Assembly (NCBI GenBank): GCA_023228925.1
Contig: JALOAF010000024.1
Span: forward strand, 1 to 15,662
Source: Candidatus Absconditabacterales bacterium
GTDB lineage: Bacteria > Patescibacteriota > Gracilibacteria > Absconditabacterales > Absconditicoccaceae
Direction: 5' to 3'
Length of the DNA stretch: 15,662 nucleotides
Both the position numbers and the translations under genes were made by a program. This document shows, one piece after another, positions 1 through 6,971 of the stretch. The notes beneath the pieces are model-generated. The model searched no databases, was not told the DNA's origin, and worked only from the letters and a program-made list of their open reading frames with translations. How positions within the stretch are numbered: position 1 is the first letter of the stretch; each line of letters begins with the position of its first letter.

Positions 1-101
1 CCTTATGAAGTTTACTACAATACAAGTAAAAAATATATCAATTAATATCTAACTATTTTTAAAAAATATTCTACTGGTGCTTTTTGGTTGAAAATTAAGT
101 A
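1..101. other. Left-edge non-coding stretch, possible 3' tail of a plus-strand gene
   Basis: This AT-rich stretch lies beyond the clpB stop codon. On the plus strand the frame beginning at base 1 reads PYEVYYNTSKKYIN and then stops at TAA (43-45), which could be the tail of a gene that starts outside the window. Another plus frame stays open until TAA at 50-52, so the reading is ambiguous. I see no clear hairpin with a T-run downstream of clpB here. Confidence 0.25.
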
Positions 102-2744
102 TTATTTTCTTAGATCAAAACTAAGTTTAGACTTATCAAAATCAACAATAATTGTGGAATTGTCTGTAATTTTTCATTCTATAATTTGCATTGCTAGCTC
201 ATCTAAAAGTAAATTTTGAATAGCTCTTTTGAGTGGTCTAGCACCAAAAACTGGATCTGATCATATTTGAGCGATATGATTTTTTGCTTTATTAGAGATT
301 TGTAAATCAATATTTTTTTCTGATTTTATCATTTGAATAATTTTATCCAATTGAATTTCTATTATTTTTGATAACATTTCTATGTTAATTGGATTGAACA
401 ATATTATGTCGTCCAATCTGTTGAGAAATTCTGGTCTAAAAAAAGATTGTAAAAGTGGCATAATATCCCTTTCTAGACTAAGTGTTGTGTCTTTGGAATG
501 ATTGATTTTGGATAGATTATTTGAAAGTTTATCCATAATAACATCAGAACCAATATTTGAAGTCATAATAATTACTGTATTTTTGAAATCTACTGTTCTT
601 CATTTGGAATCAGTAAGTCTACCATCATCCAAAAGCTGTAACAAGGTATTAAAGACCTCTGGATGGGCTTTTTCTATTTCATCAAAAAGAACAACAGAAT
701 ATGGTTTTCTCCTAACCGCTTCAGTAAGCTGTCCCCCTTCCTCATGTCCGACATATCATGGAGGCGATCCTATAAGTCTAGAAACTGTATGTTTTTCTTG
801 ATATTCTGACATATCCAATCTAACTATAGACTTTTCATCATTGAATAAAAAAATTGCTAATTGTTTTGCTAATTCTGTTTTTCCTACTCCTGTTGGTCAT
901 AAAAAAAGAAAAGATCCTATTGGCCTATTGGGATCCTTTAAGCCAGCTCTAGCTCTACGAACAGCTTTTGAGACTGAAGATACTGCTAAATTTTGTCAAA
1001 CTACTTTAGATCAAAGGTAATCTTCTAGTTTTGCTAACTTTTCCATCTCTGTTTGAACTAATCTAGATACAGGAATACCTGTTCGTTTGGAAATTATGGA
1101 TGCTATATCGTCCTCTTCCACAATATCTTTGATAATTATTTTTCATTTTTCTTTTGCTTCTTGTATTTTAGCCTCAATTTCCTCCAATTTTTTTTCTAAT
1201 CCTGGAATCTGAGAATATTTTATTTCAGCAACCTTATTGTAATCTGCTTGTTTTTCTGCTACCTCTGCTTGATGATGAAGTTGTTTTATGTGTTCGTTTA
1301 TCTCCTTTATTTCCAGTAAAAGTTTTCTATCAAATTCTCGTTCAGATTTTTGAATATTATATTTTTCTTTTGTTTCAATTAATTCTTTTTCTATCTTAGA
1401 TAATCTAAGTGAAGAAGTTTGGTTTTTCTTTCATAGAATAGTAGAAGAAGAATCGATCGAAATAGCTTGTTTTTCTATTTCCAATTGAGAAATTTTCTTT
1501 TCTAATTTAATGATAGATGCTGGTATACTAGTCATTCACATTTTTACAGAAGCTGATGCCTCGTCCAACAAATCAATAGCCTTGTCTGGTAATCTACGAT
1601 CTGGAATATATCTCATAGAAAGCTCAACAGAAGCTACTACTGCTGAGTCAGAAATTTTAACTCCATGATGAGTTTCATAAGTTTTTTTTATTCATCTCAA
1701 AATAGTCAAAGCATCATCTTTGTTTGGTTCATCTACCAATACTGGCTGAAATCTCCTTTCCAATGCAGCATCTTTTTCTATGTATTGACGATACTCATTG
1801 ATTGTGGTTGCTCCAACTACTCTTATTTGTCCTCTAGCTAAAGCTGGTTTTAATAAATTTCCCATATCCATTGCTCATTGAGTTCTTCACGTTCAAACAA
1901 CTAAATGAAGTTCGTCTATAAACAGAATTATTCCTCCATTTGACTTTTCTACTTCTTTTAAAACTGCTTTTAAACGCTCTTCAAACTCTCATTGATATTT
2001 AGCTCCAGCAATCAAAGATCACATATCTATTTCTATAATTTTTTTATTTTTTAGCATATCTGGAACATCTCCTTTTATAATTTGTTGTGCCAAAAGTTCT
2101 ATAATTGCTGTTTTTCAAACTCCAGGATCTCATATTAAAACAGGATTATTTTTTGTTCTGCGAGATAAAATTTGGATAGTTCTTCTTGTTTCGTCATCTC
2201 TTCAAATAACTGGATCTAATTTTCATTCTTCTGCTAATTTAGTAAGATCTTTTCCATATTTTCACAAAGCATCCATAGTATTTTCTGGATCTTGTGATTG
2301 AATATTTTCTCCTTGTCTCATTTCTTTGATTGTATTAAAAATTAAATCATAATTTATATTTTGAGATTTTAATATTTCAGTAAGCTTGTTATTTCATTTT
2401 AGAATCGATAAAAATAAATGTTCTGTAGTCACAAAAGAATCTGCCATTTCTTTCATAATATTTTCAGCTTGTATTAGAGTTTTATTTAAATCTTGAGATA
2501 TAGAAATTTGGTAATCTCATTGAAGTTTTGGAAGCTTGGATATTTCAACAATAAGTAAAGATTTGATTGTTTGTGTAGAAACCTTTATTTTATCTAAAAT
2601 AGCTGGGATATATCAGTCCGATTGTTGCAACATTGACAAAAAAAGATGCAAAATATCAATCTGAGAATTTTGTTGTTGTAAGGCTAACTGATTGGCTGTT
2701 TGAACAGCCTCTGCTGCTTTGATAGTGTATTTTTCAAAATTCAT
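102..2744 (-). CDS. clpB: ATP-dependent chaperone ClpB (Hsp100 disaggregase)
   Basis: An 880-residue two-ATPase AAA+ protein that, in this family, threads aggregated proteins through a hexamer together with DnaK. It has an N-terminal Clp-N domain (about 1-150) and NBD1 with Walker A GDPGVGKT, Walker [10 protein letters not shown] and a GAKYQGEFEERL substrate-loop region. A long charged middle domain (about 400-530) follows, then NBD2 with [20 protein letters not shown] and [11 protein letters not shown], and a C-terminal domain with [11 protein letters not shown]. The length fits the usual ~860 residues. Many of these glycines are TGA codons, for example in GDPGVGKT and GSPPGYVG, so standard-code reading shatters the gene. 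The start is ATG at 2742-2744 and the stop is TAA at 102-104. The bases before the start (TTTTTTACC) contain no Shine-Dalgarno motif. A CIRCE-like dyad and promoter lie just upstream, so heat-shock control by HrcA is likely. Confidence 0.97.
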
Positions 2745-2753
2745 GGTAAAAAA

Positions 2754-2780
2754 GTAGCACATAAAATAGCTGGGTGCTAT
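2754..2780 (-). promoter_or_regulatory. CIRCE-like HrcA operator upstream of clpB
   Basis: TAGCAC (2755-2760) and GTGCTA (2774-2779) form a perfect 6-bp inverted repeat with a 13-base spacer. This is exactly the arm position and spacing of CIRCE (TTAGCACTC-N9-GAGTGCTAA), with about 13 of the 18 arm bases matching. It lies about 10 bases upstream of the clpB ATG and over the expected transcription start, where HrcA normally binds. The outer and inner arm bases are degenerate, so the HrcA assignment is inference. Confidence 0.6.
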
Positions 2781-2781
2781 T

Positions 2782-2809
2782 AAAATAATTATTTTGTTTC
2801 TAATTTCAA
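2782..2809 (-). promoter_or_regulatory. Sigma70-like promoter of clpB
   Basis: On the minus strand TTGAAA (plus 2804-2809) and TATTTT (plus 2782-2787) are separated by 16 bases. Transcription would start near 2775, inside the CIRCE-like dyad and about 30 bases before the clpB start codon. The -10 box is weak, but its position relative to the operator supports it. Confidence 0.5.
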
Positions 2810-2950
2810 GAGTTTTTTTTAATTAGGGGTAAATAGAAAATTATCATTCTATTTGCTTTGGATGAATTAATAAAATTTGCTTTGTAGAACTACGAAAACT
2901 TATACAAAGTTATTAACGAGTGCTTTATTGTGCAAGGATCTATAAATTTC

Positions 2951-2982
2951 TATCAAACTAAAAAAACTTTACAAGTTTGATA
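2951..2982 (-). terminator. Hairpin after the PriA-like gene
   Basis: TATCAAACT (2951-2959) pairs perfectly with AGTTTGATA (2974-2982) across a 14-base loop. It begins 8 bases past the stop codon of the PriA-like gene on the minus strand. No strong T-run follows on that strand, so it is a weak or factor-assisted terminator at best. Confidence 0.35.
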
Positions 2983-2990
2983 AATTTAAA

Positions 2991-3728
2991 TTAAATAATT
3001 TCTAATTCACAATTCCAAATTTCAGAAAGTTTTTTTACCACAGCCAAGGTTTTGTATCTTGGGTCTTGTTGATTAGAATAATATCGTTTGTGGGGTCGTA
3101 TAATTATAATTTTTTTTAATTTTTTATAATTTTGGAATATTTCTGCATGTGTAGATAAAATAATGCTTGTGTTTCCATTTTTTACTGCTCGCCAAGATTT
3201 GTTTTTTTTGGATTGAGAGTCCGATGAAAGCAAGACATCTGTTCCCAATTGAGAAACAAACTCATCATTGACTAAATTGGTCAAACTTCGTAAGTCTGGG
3301 AAAACTATTAAAGTCTGTCAATCTTGTGCAAATTGCAAATCTTGTAATATATTTGTTTGAGCATTGATTGGAATTTGTTGTGAAATTTTATTTTTTTTTG
3401 TAGATTGTTTTTTTTCTAGCAATTTTTCTATTTCTGTAGGAAGAAATAATTTTGGAACTACATTGTAATAAGGAGCATACCACCAATAGACCATCCAGTG
3501 TAAAAGCTCTATAGTGTTTTTATTTAAAAGCTTCTTTTCTACTATTTCAAATTCTGAAACATCTGCTATCAAATCATATTTGTATTGTTCAGAAAAAGAA
3601 ATTTCTTTTCATAAAACTAAAAAATACTCATCTCATAATTTCAATAAATCTCAAATATTGAATTTATGTTTAGTTTTCCAGACTTTATCAGATCAACAGT
3701 ATTTAGTAAATCAATATAAATAGATCAA
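2991..3728 (-). CDS. Truncated PriA-like primosomal protein without ATPase motifs
   Basis: This 245-residue frame resembles the first part of PriA, the replication-restart helicase. Residues about 75-97 (LLHWMVYWWYAPYYNVVPKL) match the PriA segment before the helicase core. Residues about 138-190 follow the PriA lobe-1 course (QTLIVFPDLRSLTNL, then WRAVKNGNTSIIL). DPRYKTLAVVKKL (222-234) matches the conserved DGPRYHARDVA region. No Walker A GSGKT is present, the DEEH box is replaced by RPHK (211-214), and the protein ends at TAA where GSATPS would follow, so lobe 2 and the zinc cysteines are absent. No ATG is available: TTG at 3726-3728 is the furthest start after the in-frame stop at 3732-3734, and a later TTG at 3570-3572 is possible. 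In-frame TGA codons read as glycine. It could be a decayed gene or a non-catalytic DNA-binding derivative. It shares the strand with clpB but is separated from it by a hairpin and the clpB promoter. Confidence 0.6.
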
Positions 3729-3987
3729 AATTTATATGTTCATATAATAAAATGTTTTGAATCTTGCCTATTTTTGTAATTAAAAAAAAAATCTTTTCAA
3801 TACTTTTAATTTTTTGTGCTATTGTGAACAAATTGTCTTATGTTTTTTTAATATAAAGGAGTCTTTTTTGTGTAAATATGAGTTAATTTATGAAAAAAAA
3901 TCATTAAGATTTTTATTTTAGAACAATAAAAAAGACCACATTTTTACAGTGTATTTATTCTATCTTGCAAATTTTTTGTTTTTTTAT

Positions 3988-4146
3988 ATGATAATAGTGA
4001 TTTATTTGGAAATATTATGAGTAGCAAAAGATAAAGAATTAACAAAATTAGCTATTGAATGAAAATTAATTTGTGAAACGAATGTTTGAATATATGAACA
4101 TTTGATAGACACAAAAACTGGTAAAACAAAAAAATTAAACATTTAA
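3988..4146 (+). CDS. Small hypothetical protein, visible only with UGA read as Gly
   Basis: From ATG at 3988-3990 to TAA at 4144-4146 the frame encodes 52 residues beginning MIIVIYLEILG and ending DTKTGKTKKLNI. Three TGA codons fall in frame. The hydrophobic N-terminus could be a membrane or export segment; the rest is polar and lysine-rich. The start is uncertain. The frame is open back to TAG at 3919-3921, with GTG at 3949 as an alternative. A promoter-like TTGCAA-N16-TATGAT (3965-3992) overlaps the ATG, which would favour a later GTG (3997) or TTG (4006). An imperfect AT-rich stem (4162-4184) follows, suggesting a separate unit from obg. I do not recognise the family. The region between this ORF and the PriA-like gene (3729-3987) shows no other convincing gene. 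Confidence 0.42.
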
Positions 4147-4268
4147 AAATTGGAAAATTTCTTAGCAAAAAACTTTTTTGTTAAAAAGATTGAAATAAAC
4201 ATCTTTGAGAAATTAAAAAAAAACAATAAGAAATTAAAATATTTATTATACTAATATAAAGTTTGGAA

Positions 4269-5741
4269 ATGCAGTTTTATGATGAAGTAAACATATATAT
4301 AGAATCAGGAAAGTGATGAAATGGTCTAGCCTCTGGTAGAAGAGAAGCTATGGTTGCTTTCTGATGACCAAATGGTGGAGATGGTGGAAATTGAGGGAAT
4401 ATTGTTTTTGTTGCTTCAAAAGATGAAAACACACTTTTACCATACAAATATAAAAAAAACTTCAAAGCTCAACATGGTGAAGATGGAAGAACAAAAGATC
4501 AATACGGAGCTAATGGTGAAAACTTGGAACTAGTAGTCCCTGTTGGAACCTTAATCAAAGACATGGATTGAAATGTTTTGTTACATTTGCTTGAAGATGG
4601 CCAAAGAGAAGTTTTTTTGTATTGATGAGAATGAGGAAAGTGAAATATTCATTTCAAAGATTCTATAAACCAGTTTCCCAATTTTGCTTTATTATGAGAG
4701 CCTGGACACAAAAAAGATATTAGCTTAGAATTACAACTTTTGGCTGATGTGGCTTTAATCGGAAGCCCTAGTGTATGAAAGTCTAGTTTGATAAATTCTG
4801 TTTCTCACACAAAAGCAAAAGTAGCAAATTACCCTTTTACTACCCTTATCCCAAATTTGGGAAGCATTCAAATCAAAGATCTTAATTTTAATATGATAGA
4901 TATCCCTGGACTGATAAAATGAGCTGCTGAAGGAAAATGACTTGGAAATGCTTTTTTGAGACATGTGCTAAAAGCTAAAATTTTTTGTCTTGTTGCTGAC
5001 CTATCTAGATTTGATATTGGAATTACTGAGGTTATAAATATTTTTGAAGAAATTATAGAATATATAAAAAATAAAATTGATCAAAAAGTAAAAATAAGAT
5101 TTTTTGATGAAGATGGAGATATTGTAATGGAAGTAAAACAAAATAAAAAAATCATTTTGAATAAAAAAATTGTTTTCACTGTAAATAAATATGATCTTGT
5201 TCCTGATAATGAAATTATAGAAGAATATAAAAAACAATTTCTGAAAAATTTAAATATATACTTAAAAGAAAATTTTTCTTTTGAAATAGAAAAAAAATCT
5301 TTTGAAAACAATTGTTTTGTTGTTTCTGCGGCATCTCATTTTGCTTTGGATGAATGGTTGAAATGACTTGTAAGAATTATAAGAAACACTAATTTGGAAG
5401 AAAATAATTTTGTAATAGAAAGAAAAGATAAATCTCAGAAAGCGAAAGTAGAGATGATAAAAGATATTACAAATTTAGAAAAAAATAAATTATTGTCTGA
5501 ATGATATATAGAAGAAATAGACTCTCAATTTATTAAAATTTGGGAAATAAATGATAGTGAAATTTGTAAACTAGTATTTATTACATGGTGGTGAAATGAT
5601 GAAGCTGAGCTTTGGTTTTGGAAAGAAATGGGATTGAAATGATTTATTTCAGAATTTGAAAGAAATGGGATTAGAAAATGAGATGTTTTGAAAATAATTA
5701 GCTATTATGAAGGACAAGAAAACAGATATATACTATATTAG
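4269..5741 (+). CDS. obg: Ribosome-assembly GTPase Obg (CgtA)
   Basis: A 490-residue Obg GTPase, which binds the large ribosomal subunit late in assembly and senses guanine nucleotides. The N-terminal glycine-rich Obg fold (about 1-158) contains [13 protein letters not shown] and [12 protein letters not shown]. The G domain (about 160-385) has G1 GSPSVGKSS, a switch segment [13 protein letters not shown]3 DIPGLIKGAAEGKGLG, G4 NKYD and G5 SAAS. The C-terminal OCT domain (about 420-490) includes [18 protein letters not shown] and [12 protein letters not shown]. It is longer than the usual ~430 because of a lysine-rich insertion between G3 and G4 (about 265-300). Many invariant glycines are TGA, including two adjacent ones in GKGG; this gene is the clearest proof of the code. 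The stop is TAG. The start is ATG at 4269 with TATACT (4247-4252) a short distance upstream and no Shine-Dalgarno motif, so the leader would be very short. Confidence 0.97.
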
Positions 5742-5782
5742 TTGTTGAAGGTGAAATAAGATTTATTTGTATTTAAAAAAGT

Positions 5783-5803
5783 AAAATAAAGAGAATTTAT
5801 TTT
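5783..5803 (+). terminator. Weak AT-only hairpin between obg and rlmH
   Basis: AAAATAAA (5783-5790) and TTTATTTT (5796-5803) form a perfect 8-bp stem with a 5-base loop, 42 bases after the obg stop. The stem has no G-C pair and only a short T-rich tail, so termination would be inefficient at best. Confidence 0.28.
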
Positions 5804-5861
5804 AAACAACAAATTGGGACTTTGCTCTAACAAATCAAGATTTTAACTGATAATATAATTT

Positions 5862-6305
5862 ATGTTTGTGATATTAAATATTTCAGATTCTGATAAACAT
5901 TGGCGTGAATGAATTCTAGAATATTCCAAAAGACTTGGGAAAGCAGTAGTTATTGAAAATATAAAACCAATAAAAAATTGAACTCAAGCACAAATAATTG
6001 AAAAAGAAACTGACTTGATTTTGGAAAGATTGGAGAAAAAATACAAAGATTGGAATAAAATTTTATTGAGCAAGGAATGAAAAAACTATAGTACTGAAGA
6101 TTTATGAAAATTTTTATGAAAGCAAAAAAATGTCTTTATCATATGATGACCATATTGAACAAACGAAAACAAGTTGATAAATTTTGGTATAAAAAGAATT
6201 TCTTTTGGAAAAATTACACTACCCCACTGACTGGCAAAACTCGTATTATTGGAGCAAATTTATAGAATTGGAAGTATCAACTCTGGAAAAAAATATCATT
6301 ATTAG
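5862..6305 (+). CDS. rlmH: 23S rRNA (pseudouridine-1915-N3) methyltransferase RlmH
   Basis: A 147-residue SPOUT-class methyltransferase, close to the family's ~155. RlmH methylates N3 of pseudouridine 1915 in helix 69 of 23S rRNA on the assembled ribosome, using S-adenosylmethionine. Diagnostic features are LLSKEGKNYSTEDLGKFL (about 68-85), the SAM-binding trefoil-knot loop VFIIGGPYG (91-99) and the C-terminal signature ISFGKITLPHGLAKLVLLEQ (113-132) followed by IYRIGSINSGKKYHY. Both glycines of IIGG are TGA codons. The stop is TAG. The ATG at 5862 lies 7 bases after GATAAT (5849-5854) and 2 bases after an overlapping TATAAT (5854-5859), with no Shine-Dalgarno motif, which suggests a leaderless or nearly leaderless mRNA. 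It follows obg by 120 bases on the same strand, and both act on the large ribosomal subunit. Confidence 0.96.
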
Positions 6306-6350
6306 TTTGGAGAATCAGTAGTTAATTATCAGAAGTATTAAAAAAAATTG

Positions 6351-6418
6351 TAAAGAGCTTGTCAGATGAGTTTATGTTTGCAAGAGCTAGCAAACACGAA
6401 CTCTTTATTGTTTTTTTC
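6351..6418 (+). terminator. Branched intrinsic terminator of rlmH
   Basis: TAAAGAG (6351-6357) pairs with CTCTTTA (6401-6407), and the stem extends inward by TTGT/ACGA past one mismatch. An inner hairpin GTTTGC (6376-6381) / GCAAAC (6390-6395) sits inside the loop. A T-rich tail, including seven consecutive T, follows directly to 6417. It starts 45 bases after the rlmH stop and ends the plus-strand transcript before the repeat cluster. Confidence 0.72.
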
Positions 6419-6541
6419 AAATTTTTCTCTTTTTTTTAAACCTCCTCCCCTTTGATGCAAAGAGGTGGAAATTTTGGATAGGTGGAGAGATTTTGTGGAA
6501 CCTCGACTTAATAATGGGTTTGGAGATCTTTTTCACACTCT

Positions 6542-6575
6542 TGTCATTCTGAGCGAAGCGAAGAATCCATTTACT
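6542..6575. repeat. HSERSEES-type dispersed repeat, copy 1
   Basis: This 34-base unit begins TGTCATTCTGAGCGAAGCG and continues into AAGAATCCATTTACT. It recurs without change at 6893-6926. It is a half-palindromic element of a type dispersed in many genomes. In this copy it is followed directly by an imperfect hairpin element starting TGTCATTTCGAA. Confidence 0.85.
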
Positions 6576-6658
6576 GTCATTTCGAAATATTCTATCTTGC
6601 TAGAAATCTTCCTATAATGCTTTTAGATCTCTCGCAACAATATCAACTCGAGATGACA
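6575..6658. repeat. Large imperfect inverted repeat, unit A
   Basis: The left arm TGTCATTTCGAA (6575-6586) matches, with two mismatches, the complement of the right arm CTCGAGATGACA (ending 6658). An inner arm pair, GAAATC against GATCTCTCGC, lies either side of a TTCCTATAATGCTTTTA loop. An RNA copy would fold into a hairpin of about 84 bases. The right arm is triplicated downstream by the tandem array. Confidence 0.7.
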
Positions 6659-6723
6659 AATCCGCAACAATATCCACTCGAGATGACAAATCCGCAACAA
6701 TAACGACTCGAGACGACATATTC
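6634..6723. repeat. Three tandem copies of a 30-bp unit
   Basis: Units at 6634-6663, 6664-6693 and 6694-6723 each begin GCAACAATA and contain ACTCGAG. The first two differ at one base; the third is more divergent (ATAACG, GACGACA). The unit is the right arm of the neighbouring hairpin element plus a short spacer, so the array probably arose by slippage within that element. There are no unique spacers, so this is not a CRISPR array. Confidence 0.85.
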
Positions 6724-6726
6724 TAC

Positions 6727-6808
6727 TGTCATTTCGAAGTGCTCTAAATGCGAGAAATCCCCTATAATGCTTTTAGATCTCTCACAACAATAACGACTCG
6801 AGATGACA
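6727..6808. repeat. Large imperfect inverted repeat, unit B
   Basis: A second copy of the unit A hairpin: TGTCATTTCGAA (6727-6738), then GCGAGAAATC, the shared central segment CCTATAATGCTTTTAGATC, and the right arm CTCGAGATGACA ending at 6808. It is one 82-base unit without the tandem amplification seen in A. A third, truncated left arm (TGTCTGTTCGAA, from 6818) follows and runs to about 6857, where the C-rich palindrome interrupts it. Confidence 0.72.
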
Positions 6809-6858
6809 ATATTCTACTGTCTGTTCGAAGTACTCTACCTTGCGAGAAATCTTCCTAA

Positions 6859-6892
6859 ATCCCCCCTACCCCCCTTAATAAGGGGGGCTTTT
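6859..6892. repeat. C6/G6 palindrome with terminator-like shape
   Basis: CCCCCCTT (6869-6876) and AAGGGGGG (6880-6887) form an 8-bp stem, six pairs of them G-C, around a 3-base loop. CTTTTT follows on the plus strand. It belongs to a C-rich dispersed repeat type common between bacterial genes. It sits inside the truncated third hairpin element and directly before the second HSERSEES-type copy. It could also terminate transcription. Confidence 0.75.
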
Positions 6893-6926
6893 TGTCATTC
6901 TGAGCGAAGCGAAGAATCCATTTACT
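6893..6926. repeat. HSERSEES-type dispersed repeat, copy 2
   Basis: Identical over 34 bases to 6542-6575, in the same orientation and 351 bases downstream. The following sequence (ATCACTTCGAAGTGCTCTATC, 6927 onward) is again a degenerate left arm of the hairpin element, so the element pair order is repeated. Confidence 0.85.
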
Positions 6927-6971
6927 ATCACTTCGAAGTGCTCTATCTTGCAAAAATCCCCTTTAATGTTT

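Larger units (their letters stand above)
6437..6971. repeat. Cluster of dispersed GC-richer repeats between convergent genes
   Basis: The convergent gap between the rlmH terminator and the hemW stop carries no credible gene. It is packed with palindromic and tandem repeats whose base composition is visibly richer in G and C than the surrounding genes. The elements belong to families found dispersed in intergenic DNA of many bacteria. One encodes the tell-tale peptide HSERSEES when translated; another is the C-rich/G-rich palindrome. A first imperfect stem is CCTCCCCTTTG (6444-6454) with CAAAGAGGTGG (6458-6468). A short perfect palindrome CACTTCGAAGTG lies at 6929-6940. Individual elements are listed separately. 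Confidence 0.85.

Noticed and set aside
502..801. Plus-strand open frame opposite clpB
   Set aside because: It lies entirely antisense to the NBD2 region of clpB and shows no independent features; clpB is certain.
2745..2990. Missing C-terminal half of PriA by frameshift
   Set aside because: The gap to clpB is only 246 bases and holds a hairpin, promoter and operator, with no helicase lobe-2 motifs in any frame.
3855..3921. AAAGGAG followed by a TTG-started 17-codon ORF (3868-3921)
   Set aside because: It is the only SD-like sequence I saw, but the ORF is very short, has no promoter with sound spacing, and the organism does not appear to use SD motifs. Probably chance.
5001..5311. Minus-strand open frames opposite obg
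   Set aside because: They are F/I/N/Y-rich low-complexity translations of A-rich coding DNA antisense to a certain gene.
6634..6723. CRISPR array
   Set aside because: The 30-bp units are directly adjacent with no unique spacers and no cas genes nearby.
6437..6971. Insertion sequence or transposase gene in the repeat cluster
   Set aside because: No frame in either strand encodes anything but repeat translations such as the HSERSEES peptide.
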